The notes below the pieces were generated by a model, which was not told the DNA's origin, ran no database searches, and saw only the letters and a program-made list of their open reading frames with translations. A program made the translations under genes and the position numbers. Of a DNA stretch of 64,000 nucleotides, positions 1-8,206 are shown one piece after another. Within the stretch, counting starts at the first letter, position 1; each line of letters begins with the position of its first letter. Source of the DNA: Streptomyces noursei (GTDB lineage: Bacteria > Actinomycetota > Actinomycetes > Streptomycetales > Streptomycetaceae); the NCBI RefSeq assembly GCF_001646665.1, contig NZ_LWBU01000373.1, forward strand, positions 334-64,333, in the 5' to 3' direction.

Positions 1-436
1 CCCGCTGGGTCAGGCACGAGCCGATGGTGACGATCCGCCCGCCGGGCCCCATCCGGGCGGCGGCGGCCCGCGACGCCAGGAACACGCCCCGGACGTTCAC
101 CGCCAGGACCCGGTCGACGTCGGCCGCCGTCAGCTCCTCCAGCGGGCCCACCACCCCCACGCCCGCGTTGTTGACCAGCATGTCCAGCCGTCCGCCGCCC
201 AGTGCGTCGGCGGCCCGCGGCACGGCGTCCGCCGCCTCGGCCGCGTCGCCCGAGTCGGCCCGCAGGGCGACCCCGCGGCGGCCCGCCGCCTCGACCTTCC
301 GTACCACGTCCTCGGCCGCCTCCCGGTCCGTCACGTACGTGATCGCGACGTCCGCGCCCGCCCGGGCCAGCCGCAGCGCCGTCGCGGCCCCGATGCCGCG
401 GCTGCCGCCGGTGACCAGGGCTGTCCTGCCGTTCAT
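1..436 (-). CDS. SDR family oxidoreductase (3' end cut by window edge)
   Basis: About 145 N-terminal codons of a short-chain dehydrogenase/reductase. The start is the ATG at 436. The Rossmann dinucleotide motif TGGSRGIG lies at residues 9-16, and NNAG, the conserved structural motif of classical SDRs, is near residue 87. The catalytic Ser/Tyr/Lys region falls around the left edge and cannot be fully checked. An NAD(P)-dependent oxidoreductase of unknown substrate is the safest reading. It is divergent from the RibD-like reductase at 624, so the 187-bp gap should hold both promoters. Confidence 0.85.
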   Translation of the reverse strand, partial: MNGRTALVTGGSRGIGAATALRLARAGADVAITYVTDREAAEDVVRKVEAAGRRGVALRADSGDAAEAADAVPRAADALGGGRLDMLVNNAGVGVVGPLEELTAADVDRVLAVNVRGVFLASRAAAARMGPGGRIVTIGSCLTQR

Positions 437-623
437 GGTGTCCTCCGTGGATCCGCCACAAGTGGTTGCGGGCTCCATCACAGCGGAGGGGCGGGTGCGG
501 CACCGGCGGGAATCGGACGGCGTGCCCGGGGCCCGTCCACCGATGAGTTCCGGGGGCGGGCGGGGTCACCACCCGTGACGCACGATGAGAGACGGACCCG
601 ACGGAGAACGGAAGGCACCTGCC

Positions 624-1244
624 ATGGCCAAGCTCACCCTCACCACCTTCATGACGCTGGACGGCGTGATGCAGGCACCCGGCGGCCCCGACGAGGACCG
701 CAGCGACGGCTTCGAGTACGGCGGCTGGAGCGTCCCCTTCGTGGACGAGGAGTTCGGCCGCTTCATGGACGAGGTCTTCGGACGCGTGGACGCCTTCCTG
801 CTCGGCCGGCGGACGTACGAGATCTTCGCCGCGTACTGGCCGAAGGTCACCGACGAGAACGACCCCATCGCGGGCCGGCTCAACGCCCTGCCCAAGTACG
901 TGGTGTCCCGGACGCTCGACAAGGCCGACTGGCACAACTCCACCGTCCTCGGCGGCGACCTGACCGAGGAGGTCGGCCGCCTCAAGCAGGGGCCCGGCCG
1001 CGAGATCCAGGTGCACGGCAGCGCCCGGCTCGCGCAGAGCCTCATCGCCCTCGGACTCGTCGACGAACTGAACCTGCTGGTCTACCCGGTCTTCCTCGGC
1101 AAGGGTCGCCGGCTCTTCCCCGACGGCGGCACCCCGGCCTCCTTCGAGCTCACCGGCCACCGCACCACGTCGACCGGGGTCACCATCCAGACCTACCGGA
1201 CGGCCGGCCCGGCGCGGTTCGGCACGTTCGCACCCGGCGAGTGA
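624..1244 (+). CDS. Dihydrofolate reductase family protein (RibD C-terminal domain type)
   Basis: 206-aa soluble protein. The N-terminus (MAKLTLTTFMTLDGVMQAP) and the middle part with LLGRRTYE are typical of the RibD_C/DHFR-like family, which uses NADPH to reduce small substrates; Streptomyces carry many paralogues of unknown substrate. I chose the ATG at 624 because GAAGG sits about 8 nt upstream; an upstream in-frame start at 585 lacks a convincing ribosome site. It ends just before a strong hairpin and is convergent with the LPMO gene. This is probably not the housekeeping folate or riboflavin enzyme. Confidence 0.85.
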   Translation: MAKLTLTTFMTLDGVMQAPGGPDEDRSDGFEYGGWSVPFVDEEFGRFMDEVFGRVDAFLLGRRTYEIFAAYWPKVTDENDPIAGRLNALPKYVVSRTLDKADWHNSTVLGGDLTEEVGRLKQGPGREIQVHGSARLAQSLIALGLVDELNLLVYPVFLGKGRRLFPDGGTPASFELTGHRTTSTGVTIQTYRTAGPARFGTFAPGE

Positions 1245-1318
1245 CCCCGAGCGGGCGCCCGGGGCCGGAGGCGGTGGCCGGGGGAGCGGTGGCCGGGGGC
1301 GGTGGCCGGGCCCGGGGG

Positions 1319-1347
1319 CGGTGGGGCCGGCCGGCCCGGCCCCACCG
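1319..1347. terminator. Bidirectional hairpin terminator
   Basis: Perfect 12-bp inverted repeat (1319-1330 with 1336-1347) around a 5-nt loop, lying between two convergent genes. There is no T-tract, which is usual in streptomycetes. Just upstream, GGTGGCCGGG-type words repeat three times. Confidence 0.65.
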
Positions 1348-1382
1348 CCGTGGCGTGGCGGGCGGGGCCGGCCGGGCGTGGC

Positions 1383-2057
1383 TCAGCCGAAGGTCACGTC
1401 ACTGCACAGGTAGTACGTCTGGTCCATGTGCGAGGCCTTCCAGATCGTGTAGACGACGTGGTGACCGGTGCGCCCGGGAGCGCTGACGTCACCGATGAGG
1501 TAGTTCTGGCTCGGCGCGTACCGGCCGGTCTGCCGGACGAGCTGGAGGTCGCTCCAGCTCAGCGCCTGGGTGGCGGGGTCGAAGCCCGGCCGGGTGACGT
1601 AGACCTGGAAGTAGTCGGCGCCGTGGCTCGCCTGGTCGTACAGCTTGACGGAGAACGTGCCGCCGACCCTCGTCGTCCGCCACGGGCCCACCGCGTCCAG
1701 GGCGTTGTAGCGACCGCCCTCGGCGCGGCCGCCGCTGCACAGCCGGCCGTTGGGGACCGCGGCCCGGTGGTCGCCGCCGACACCGTTGCGGTAGAGGCCG
1801 TTCCAGTTCCACATGGCGTTGGGGTCCGCGCGCCAGGCCTGCCAGCACATCGGATCCTGCTGCTCCATGGCCGGGTTCAGGTGGTCGCTGCCCCACCGTA
1901 ACCAGCAGCCGTAGTTGCGGGAGGCGGGGTCGACGACCGATCCGTGCGCGGATGCGGTGCCCGTCCAGGGCAGCAGGCCGAGCAGCGTCGCGCACAACAG
2001 GACGAGCAGGTGCGGCACCCGACGGGCACGGGGTGCGGTGCGGTCATGACGGTTCAT
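1383..2057 (-). CDS. Secreted AA10 lytic polysaccharide monooxygenase
   Basis: 224-aa precursor of a small copper-dependent LPMO that oxidatively cleaves crystalline chitin or cellulose outside the cell. Residues 1-37 form a signal peptide (basic start, hydrophobic core, TASA cleavage site) that would expose His38 as the mature N-terminal copper ligand, starting HGSVVDPASRNYGCW. The rest is a single AA10 domain with Trp/Cys-rich segments and a C-terminal KASHMDQTYYLCSDVTF block; there is no carbohydrate-binding module. The ATG at 2057 is the only start that gives a proper signal peptide. A CebR-box palindrome lies 40 bp upstream, which points to control by cellulose or cello-oligosaccharides. 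Confidence 0.93.
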   Translation of the reverse strand: MNRHDRTAPRARRVPHLLVLLCATLLGLLPWTGTASAHGSVVDPASRNYGCWLRWGSDHLNPAMEQQDPMCWQAWRADPNAMWNWNGLYRNGVGGDHRAAVPNGRLCSGGRAEGGRYNALDAVGPWRTTRVGGTFSVKLYDQASHGADYFQVYVTRPGFDPATQALSWSDLQLVRQTGRYAPSQNYLIGDVSAPGRTGHHVVYTIWKASHMDQTYYLCSDVTFG

Positions 2058-2096
2058 GTGCGGCTCCATCTTCCGGGTGTGGTCTTCCCCGCCTGA

Positions 2097-2110
2097 TGGG
2101 AGCGCTCCCA
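2097..2110. promoter_or_regulatory. CebR-type operator upstream of the LPMO
   Basis: TGGGAGCGCTCCCA, a perfect 14-bp palindrome identical to the consensus described for CebR, the LacI-family cellobiose repressor of Streptomyces. It lies 40-53 bp upstream of the LPMO start, a normal place for a repressor site. No cebR gene is in this window. Confidence 0.8.
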
Positions 2111-2152
2111 GAAGCGCTCTACCCGTGCGCGCCACCGGAAAAACCAGGCCCC

Positions 2153-2371
2153 CTACACCGAGCGCATCCGGTCGGAGATCATCAGGATCCCGAACCCCGC
2201 CACCGCGATCACGATGTTGGCGAACACCTCCCGCCCGTGCAGCATCGCCACGTTCTCCGTCAGGTAGCGGGTGGGGCCCATGAAGGGGAACCAGCCCGTG
2301 AGTTCGCGCACCACCCCGCACGCACCGACGACCATGACCAGGGTTCCGACGACTTCGAGGATCTTCTTCAT
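2153..2371 (-). CDS. Small membrane protein, unknown function
   Basis: 72-aa protein with two predicted transmembrane stretches (roughly residues 4-22 and 48-64) joined by a loop containing GWFPFMGPTRYL. No family recognised. The start is ATG 2371 (MKKILEVVG). Codon use is like the neighbours and the hydrophobic pattern is convincing, so I regard it as a real gene. It sits head-to-head with the sensor kinase. Confidence 0.6.
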   Translation of the reverse strand: MKKILEVVGTLVMVVGACGVVRELTGWFPFMGPTRYLTENVAMLHGREVFANIVIAVAGFGILMISDRMRSV

Positions 2372-2517
2372 GCCGCCGATCGTCGGCCCGGCTCCCGGAC
2401 CGGCGCATCGGCCACGGGCATGGGGACGCGGTCCGGAAGTACGAACCCGCGCGACTTTGGTAGCGGACCCGCCGCCCCGGCCCCGGCCGGCCCGCCCGTG
2501 CGCATAGCTTTGCCGGC

Positions 2518-3873
2518 ATGACGCGCGCGGAGTACTCCTGGCTGCTGCCCTCGGACCTGGCCGAACCGGCCCGCCCCGGCGAACCCCGGCGCTCCGGCGG
2601 CCCCGAGGCGGACGAAGCCCCTGAAGCCCCCGTAGCCCCCGAAGGCGCGGGCGTCCCCGGCGGCTTCGACGTCCGCCGGGGACCGGGCGGTTCCGGCGGT
2701 TTTGGCGGTCCGGGCGGCCCCCGGGCGGGGCGCCACCGCCGTACCGTGCGCGACTGGATCGTCGACACTGCCGCCTTCGTCCTCGCCGGGTTCTTCGGCC
2801 TGCTCGCCGCGGAGGCCGGCAGCCGGTTCGGCAACTCCGAGGCCGCCGTCCTCGCCGACCAGCTGCTCGGTGCCGCCGCCTGCTGCGGGCTCTGGCTCCG
2901 CCGCCGGTGGCCCGTGGGCCTGGCCGCCGTCCTCTGCGTCCTGCACGCGGTGGTCCCCGCCGCCGGGGGCGCCGTGCTGGTCGCCCTCTTCGGGGTCGCC
3001 GTCCGCGTGCCGTTCCGGCGCCTCGCCCTGGTCGGCGGCCTGGCGCTGGTCTGCGGCGCCGTCCAGGTGGTCGTCCGCCCCGACCCGACGCTGCACCCCC
3101 TGGCGTCGGTCGCCGTCGGCGTCGTCCTGGTCCTGCTGGTCACCGGCTGGGGCATGCTCGTCCGCGCGCGCCGCCAACTCGTCGTCGCCCTGCGCGAACG
3201 GGCGCGACGCGCCGAGGCCGAGGCGGAACTGCGCGCCGGACAGGCCCAGCGCGCCGCCCGCGAGGCCATCGCCCGCGAGATGCACGACGTCCTCGCCCAC
3301 CGCCTCACGCTGCTCAGCGTCCATGCCGGAGCCCTGGAGTTCCGGCCCGACGCACCCCCGCCCGAAGTCGCCCGCGCCGCCGGCGTCATCCGCGACAGCG
3401 CCCACGAGGCCCTCCAGGACCTGCGCGAGATCATCGGGGTGCTGCGCGCCCCCGGCGACCGCGGGGACGGCGACCGCCCCCAGCCCACCCTCGCCACCCT
3501 GGCCGCGCTCGTCGACGAATCGCGCGCGGCCGGCACAAAGGTCGTGCTCGACAACGGCATCGGCGACCCCGCCGCGGTCCCCGCCGCCACCGGCCGCACC
3601 GTCTACCGCATCGCGCAGGAGGCCCTCACCAACGCCCGCAAGCACGCCCCCGGCACCGAGGTCACCGTCACCGTCCGCGGCCGCCCCGGCGACGGGCTCA
3701 CCGTCGACGTCCGCAACCCCGCCCCCACCGGACCCGTCCCGCACGTCCCCGGATCCGGCCAGGGGCTCATCGGGCTGACCGAACGCGCCACCCTCGCGGG
3801 CGGCCGCCTCGTCCACGGACCCGTGCCCGGCGGCGGGTACGCCCTGCACGCCTGGCTACCGTGGCCCCCATGA
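2518..3873 (+). CDS. NarL-type sensor histidine kinase
   Basis: 451-aa membrane sensor kinase of a two-component system. Residues 1-75 are a Pro/Gly-rich cytosolic tail, followed by several hydrophobic segments to about residue 220, a short coiled linker, the HisKA_3 dimerisation box REMHDVLAHRL with the phospho-acceptor near His256, and a C-terminal HATPase domain (HKHAPG-type N box, GQGLIGL G box). It overlaps the response regulator by ATGA, so the two are co-translated. A TAGCTT sequence about 9 nt before the ATG and no clear ribosome site suggest a leaderless message. The signal sensed is unknown. Confidence 0.93.
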   Translation: MTRAEYSWLLPSDLAEPARPGEPRRSGGPEADEAPEAPVAPEGAGVPGGFDVRRGPGGSGGFGGPGGPRAGRHRRTVRDWIVDTAAFVLAGFFGLLAAEAGSRFGNSEAAVLADQLLGAAACCGLWLRRRWPVGLAAVLCVLHAVVPAAGGAVLVALFGVAVRVPFRRLALVGGLALVCGAVQVVVRPDPTLHPLASVAVGVVLVLLVTGWGMLVRARRQLVVALRERARRAEAEAELRAGQAQRAAREAIAREMHDVLAHRLTLLSVHAGALEFRPDAPPPEVARAAGVIRDSAHEALQDLREIIGVLRAPGDRGDGDRPQPTLATLAALVDESRAAGTKVVLDNGIGDPAAVPAATGRTVYRIAQEALTNARKHAPGTEVTVTVRGRPGDGLTVDVRNPAPTGPVPHVPGSGQGLIGLTERATLAGGRLVHGPVPGGGYALHAWLPWPP

Positions 3874-4544
3874 CCATCCGGCTGCTCCTCGTCGACGACG
3901 ACCCCCTCGTGCGCGCGGGACTCACCTTCATGCTCGGCGGCGCCGACGACATCGAGATCGTCGGAGAGGCCGCCGACGGCGCCGACGTCCCGGCCCTCGT
4001 CCGCGATACCGCCCCGGACGTCGTCCTCATGGACATCCGCATGCCGCGCGTGGACGGCCTCACCGCCACCGAACGGCTCCGCGCCCGCCCCGGCGCCCCC
4101 GAGGTCGTCGTCCTCACCACCTTCCACGCCGACGAGCAGGTCCTGCGCGCGCTGCGGGCGGGAGCCGCCGGTTTCGTCCTGAAGGACACCTCGCCCGCCG
4201 AGATCGTCCAGTCGGTACGGCGGGTCGCCGCCGGCGACCCGGTCCTCTCGCCCGCGGTCACCCGCCGGCTGATCGCCCATGTGGCGGACCGCGCCGCGGA
4301 GAACACCCGCCAGGCCACGGCCGCCGGCCGCCTGGCCGAACTGGGGGAGCGCGAACGGGAGGTGGCGCTCGCCGTCGGCCGCGGTCTCACCAACGCCGAG
4401 ATCGCCGCCGCCCTCTACATGAGCGTGCCGACCGTCAAGACGCACGTCTCCCGGATCCTGGCCCGGCTCGGCCTCAACAACCGGGTCCAGATCGCGCTGC
4501 TGGTCCACGACGCGGGACTCCTCGACGAGCGCGGGGACGGCTAG
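3870..4544 (+). CDS. LuxR/NarL-family response regulator
   Basis: 224-aa partner of the upstream kinase. Receiver domain at residues 1-120, with acidic pocket D9-D11, phospho-acceptor Asp55 (VVLMD) and conserved Lys in FVLKD; DNA-binding LuxR helix-turn-helix at about residues 155-220 (GREREVALAVGRGLTNAEIA region, then VPTVKTHVSRIL). The ATG at 3870 overlaps the kinase stop. Targets are unknown; the frameshifted P450 follows after 9 bp and may be in the same transcript. Confidence 0.95.
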   Translation: MTIRLLLVDDDPLVRAGLTFMLGGADDIEIVGEAADGADVPALVRDTAPDVVLMDIRMPRVDGLTATERLRARPGAPEVVVLTTFHADEQVLRALRAGAAGFVLKDTSPAEIVQSVRRVAAGDPVLSPAVTRRLIAHVADRAAENTRQATAAGRLAELGEREREVALAVGRGLTNAEIAAALYMSVPTVKTHVSRILARLGLNNRVQIALLVHDAGLLDERGDG

Positions 4545-4553
4545 CCTGGCCCG

Positions 4554-5731
4554 GTGATCACCGTCGATCTGAGCGCGTACGGCGAGGACTTCGTCGCCGA
4601 CCCCTACCCGGTCTACGCGAAACTCCGCGAGAGCGGCCCCGTCCACCACGTGCGCACGTCCCTCGGCAACGAGGTCTGGCTGATCGTCGGCCACGCCGAG
4701 GCGCGCGCCGCCCTCGCCGACCCCCGGCTGTCGAAGGCGCCCGCCACGGTGGGGCGGCGGATGCTCGACGAGGAGGTCATCGGCCCGTACCTGCTCGTCC
4801 TCGACCCGCCCGACCACACCCGGCTGCGCAGGCTCGTCGCCCGAGAGTTCACCGGCCGGCGGGTGGAGGCACTGCGGCCGCGCGTCCAGCGCGTCACCGA
4901 CGAGCTGATCGACGCCATGGAACCCCACGGCCGCGCCGACCTCGTCGACGCCCTGGCCTTCCCGCTGCCGATCACGGTGATCTGCGAGCTGCTGGGCGTC
5001 CCCGCCGCCGACCGGGACGCCTTCCGCGCCTGGTCGAGCGAGATCGTCGCACCGACGGGCGGAGAGTTCGAGACCTCCGCCGTCCACGCGCTCGGCGGCT
5101 ACCTGGACGCGCTCATCGAGGACAAGCGGTGCGCCGGCCCCACCGACGACCTGCTCTCGGCGCTGGTGCGGACCCGCGCCGAGGACGGCGACCGGCTGTC
5201 GGCCGCCGAACTGCGCGCCATGGCCTACCTGCTGCTGATCGCCGGGCACGAGACGACGGTCAACCTGATCGCCAACGGCGTCCGGGCCCTGCTGGAACAC
5301 CCCGGCCAACTGGCCGCCCTCCGCGCCGACCGGACCTCCTCGACGGAGCGGTGGAGGAGATGCTGCGCTACGACGGCCCCGTCGAGACGGGTACGGCGCG
5401 CTTCGCCCGCGAGCCCGTCCCGATCGGGGACACGGTCGTCCCGGCCGGCGCCGCCGTCCTCGTGGGCATCGCCGCCGGCGACCGGGACCCCGCGAGGTTC
5501 CCCGACCCCGACCGGTTCGACATCCGCCGCGACACCTCCGGCCACCTGGCCTTCGGGCACGGCATCCACCACTGCCTCGGTGCGCCGCTGGCCCGGCTGG
5601 AGGGCCGGACCGCGATCGGCGCCCTGCTGAGGCGGTTCCCCTCCCTGGCCCTCGACCCGCAGGCCGGGCCGCTGGACTGGCTGCCCGGCCTCCTCATGCG
5701 CGGCGTCCGCCGCCTTCCCGTCAGGTGGTGA
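4554..5731 (+). pseudogene. Cytochrome P450, interrupted by a frameshift
   Basis: A bacterial class I P450 read in two frames. From the GTG at 4554 the first frame gives the N-terminal half through the I-helix motif LLIAGHETTVN. At about 5331-5338 the reading must move to the other frame, which supplies EEMLRYD (ExxR motif) and the haem-binding FGHGIHHCLGAPLAR with the Cys ligand, then stops at 5731. One missing nucleotide explains everything; both halves are otherwise well conserved. It is either a recent disabling mutation or a sequence error. The stop overlaps the next gene start. Confidence 0.85.
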
Positions 5732-6165
5732 CGGCGCACGTGACCGGCTTCGACCTCTCCCTCGCCCGCGAAGTCCTCGACAGCCAGCCCTTCAGCCGGC
5801 TCGTCGGCGCCCGCATCTCCGCCTTCGAGGACGGTGAGGCCGTGCTGGAGGTGGACGTCCGCGACGACCTGCGCCAGCAGAACGGATTCCTGCACGGCGG
5901 GGTCCTGTCCTACGCCGCCGACAACGCGATCACCTTCGCCGCCGGCAGCGCGCTGGGTCCGGCGGTGCTCACGGCCGGCTTCTCCATCCAGTACGTCCGC
6001 CCCGCCACCGGCCGCTCGCTGCTGGCCCGCGCCTCGGTGGTCCACGCCGGCCGACGGCAGGCGGTGGTGCGCTGCGACCTGCTGACGGTGGACGAGGACG
6101 GGACCGAGACCCTGTGCGCGGTGGCCCAGGGCACGGTCCTGTCGGTGAACGGATCAGAGCGCTGA
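5725..6165 (+). CDS. PaaI-type hotdog thioesterase
   Basis: 146-aa single hotdog-fold protein. The catalytic segment QQNGFLHGGVLSYAADN matches the HGG motif of PaaI/YdiI-like acyl-CoA thioesterases; the N-terminus and beta strands fit the family length. Start choice is uncertain among GTG 5725, 5728 and 5740; the first overlaps the P450 stop and suggests translational coupling. The 3' end overlaps the convergent dehydrogenase gene by 12 bp. Substrate unknown. Confidence 0.85.
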   Translation: MVTAHVTGFDLSLAREVLDSQPFSRLVGARISAFEDGEAVLEVDVRDDLRQQNGFLHGGVLSYAADNAITFAAGSALGPAVLTAGFSIQYVRPATGRSLLARASVVHAGRRQAVVRCDLLTVDEDGTETLCAVAQGTVLSVNGSER

Positions 6166-7161
6166 CGGCACCTCGTCGAGGCGCACCGGGCGGCGCTCGC
6201 GGCGCGACAGCTCGCACGCCTCGGCGACGCGCAGCGCCCGGAGGGCCTCGTGGCCGTCGCACGGGTTGGCCAGCTCGCCGCGCGCGAGGCGCACGAAGGC
6301 GTCCAGCTCCGCCTCGTACGCCGGGGCGAACCGCTCCAGGAAGCCCGGCCACGGCTTGTCGGCCGGGCCGGGGCCGAGCGGTTCGGTGGACGTGATCGGT
6401 GTCCGGCCGTCGAGGCCCACCGCGATCTGGTCGCGCTCGCCCGCCAGCTCCATCCGTACGTCGTACCCGGCGCCGTTGCAGCGGGTGGCCGTCGCGGTGG
6501 CGAGGGTGCCGTCGTCGAGGGTGAGGAGCGCGGCGGCCGTGTCGACGTCGCCCGCCTCGCGGAACATCGCCGGGCCGCCGTCGGAGCCGGTGGCGTACAC
6601 CTCCGTCACCTCGCGTCCGGTGACCCAGCGCAGGATGTCGAAGTCGTGCACCAGGCAGTCGCGGTACAGCCCGCCGGAGAGGGGGAGGTAGGCGGCGGGC
6701 GGCGGCGCCGGGTCGGAGGTGATGGCGCGGACGGTGTGCAGCCGGCCGATGCGCCCGGACCGCACGGCGTCGCGGGCGGCGCGGTACCCGGCGTCGAAGC
6801 GGCGCATGAAACCCAGCTGGAGCTGGGTGCCGGCCGCCTCCACCTCGCGGAGCGCGCCGAGGGTGCCGGGCAGGTCGAGGGCGATGGGTTTCTCGCAGAA
6901 GGCGGGCAGGCCGGCGCGGGCGGCGCGGGCGATGAGGTCGGCGTGGGAGGAGGTCGCCGAGGCGATGACCACGGCGTCGACGCCCCGGCCGAAGAGGGCG
7001 TCGACGGTCGGCGCGGCCGCGGCGCCGGTGAGTTCGGCGACCCGGGCCGCCCGGCCGGGGTCGGCGTCGGTGACCACGAGATCGGCCACGTCGGGGTGAC
7101 GGCTGAGCACGCCCGCGTGGAAGGTCCCGATACGTCCCGTTCCGATGAGTCCGATGCGCAT
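6154..7161 (-). CDS. Gfo/Idh/MocA oxidoreductase, inositol 2-dehydrogenase-like
   Basis: 335-aa NAD(P)-dependent sugar or polyol dehydrogenase. The Rossmann motif GLIGTGRIG is at the N-terminus, CEKPIALDL carries the conserved Lys, and GLYRDCLVHDFDILRW has the D-x3-H pair found in myo-inositol dehydrogenases. I start at ATG 7161; a TTG at 7170 is in frame but has no better ribosome site. It is divergent from a GntR regulator, next to an ABC importer and a ROK kinase, so it probably oxidises the imported sugar or cyclitol. IolG identity is plausible but not proven. Confidence 0.88.
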   Translation of the reverse strand: MRIGLIGTGRIGTFHAGVLSRHPDVADLVVTDADPGRAARVAELTGAAAAPTVDALFGRGVDAVVIASATSSHADLIARAARAGLPAFCEKPIALDLPGTLGALREVEAAGTQLQLGFMRRFDAGYRAARDAVRSGRIGRLHTVRAITSDPAPPPAAYLPLSGGLYRDCLVHDFDILRWVTGREVTEVYATGSDGGPAMFREAGDVDTAAALLTLDDGTLATATATRCNGAGYDVRMELAGERDQIAVGLDGRTPITSTEPLGPGPADKPWPGFLERFAPAYEAELDAFVRLARGELANPCDGHEALRALRVAEACELSRRERRPVRLDEVPSAL

Positions 7162-7202
7162 GGCCCCCAAGGTGGTGCCGAGCCTGTCATCGTGTCAAGC
7201 TT

Positions 7203-7214
7203 TTGTCCTGACAA
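7203..7214. promoter_or_regulatory. Predicted GntR operator in the divergent promoter
   Basis: TTGTCCTGACAA has TTGTC/GACAA arms and lies between the dehydrogenase and the GntR regulator. A related sequence precedes the transporter promoter (8113-8124; 9 of 12 positions equal). The site is flanked by more TGTCA/TGAC half-site-like words. Confidence 0.55.
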
Positions 7215-7263
7215 CATGACTTCACAACTTCCCGTCATCATTCCCTGTGGATAGGCTCGGCCC

Positions 7264-8046
7264 GTGCCCAAGCAGACCCGAGCAGCCAGAGAAGAGACCG
7301 GTTCCGTGGTGCGCCTGCCGCTGAGCGTGGACCGCACCAGCCCGGTCCCGCTCTACTTCCAGCTCTCCCAGCAGCTGGAGGCGGCCATCGAGCGCGGGAC
7401 GCTCACCCCGGGGAGCCTCCTCGGCAACGAGATCGAGCTGGCCGGACGGCTCGGCCTGTCCCGGCCGACGGTCCGCCAGGCCATCCAGGCCCTCGTCGAG
7501 AAGGGCCTGCTGGTGCGCCGCCGCGGCGTCGGCACCCAGGTCGTGCACAGCCAGGTCAAGCGCCCGCTGGAGCTGAGCAGCCTCTACGACGACCTGGAGG
7601 CCGCCGGCCAGCGCCCCGCCACCATCGTCCTGGCCAACCGCGTCGAGCCCGCCCCCGCCGAGGTCGCCGCCGCCCTCGGCGTCCCCGAGGGCACCGACGT
7701 CCGGTACGTCGAGCGACTGCGGTTCGCCCACGACGAGCCGGTGGCCCGGCTCCGCAACCACCTGCCGCTCGGCCTCCTCGACCTGGACACCGAACTGCTG
7801 GAGGGCACCGGCCTGTACCGGATGATGCGCGGCGCCGGCATCACCCTGCACAGCGCCCGCCAGAAGGTCGGCGCGCGGGCCGCCACCGGACTGGAGGCGG
7901 AGCTGCTCACCGAGGAGAAGGGCGCCCCGCTGCTCACCATGGAGCGGACGACCTTCGACGACACCGGCCGGGCGGTGGAGTTCGGCAGCCACATCTACCG
8001 GGCGTCGCGGTACGCCTTCGAGTTCCAGCTCCTGGTCAGGCCATGA
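7264..8046 (+). CDS. GntR-family (HutC/UTRA) transcriptional regulator
   Basis: 260-aa repressor-type protein: winged helix at about residues 25-95 (SRPTVRQAIQALVEKGLL recognition region), UTRA ligand-binding domain from about 105 to 255. GTG 7264 is preceded by TAGGCT 5 nt upstream and no ribosome site, the pattern of a leaderless Streptomyces mRNA. Placed between the dehydrogenase and the transporter, it most likely controls both and is induced by the transported sugar or a derivative. Confidence 0.93.
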   Translation: MPKQTRAAREETGSVVRLPLSVDRTSPVPLYFQLSQQLEAAIERGTLTPGSLLGNEIELAGRLGLSRPTVRQAIQALVEKGLLVRRRGVGTQVVHSQVKRPLELSSLYDDLEAAGQRPATIVLANRVEPAPAEVAAALGVPEGTDVRYVERLRFAHDEPVARLRNHLPLGLLDLDTELLEGTGLYRMMRGAGITLHSARQKVGARAATGLEAELLTEEKGAPLLTMERTTFDDTGRAVEFGSHIYRASRYAFEFQLLVRP

Positions 8047-8112
8047 GGCCTGACCGGGTGTCTCGCCGATCACGCCGGGCTCCCGGTGTCCGCCACCGCA
8101 CCTCGGGTAAGA

Positions 8113-8124
8113 ATGTTCGGACAA
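8113..8124. promoter_or_regulatory. Predicted GntR operator before the transporter promoter
   Basis: ATGTTCGGACAA resembles the operator-like repeat at 7203-7214 and ends 4 bp before the -35 box, a position where a bound repressor would block RNA polymerase. Confidence 0.5.
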
Positions 8125-8128
8125 AGTA

Positions 8129-8157
8129 TTGACGGGTCCCGCCCGCCCCCGTAGAAA
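8129..8157 (+). promoter_or_regulatory. Sigma-70 type promoter of the sugar ABC operon
   Basis: TTGACG at 8129-8134 and TAGAAA at 8152-8157 are separated by exactly 17 bp, close to the vegetative consensus. Transcription would start near 8164 and leave a leader of about 43 nt before the ATG at 8207, with AAGGCGGA as ribosome site. Confidence 0.65.
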
Positions 8158-8206
8158 CTCACCCAGCCGCAATTCGGCGGCGCCGGGGAGACAAGGCGGA
8201 TCACGC

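Noticed and set aside
2368..3849. Long open frames opposite or beside the kinase, and similar long frames throughout
   Set aside because: In DNA this GC-rich, antisense and alternate frames stay open by composition. They lack conserved motifs, ribosome sites and sensible amino-acid content.
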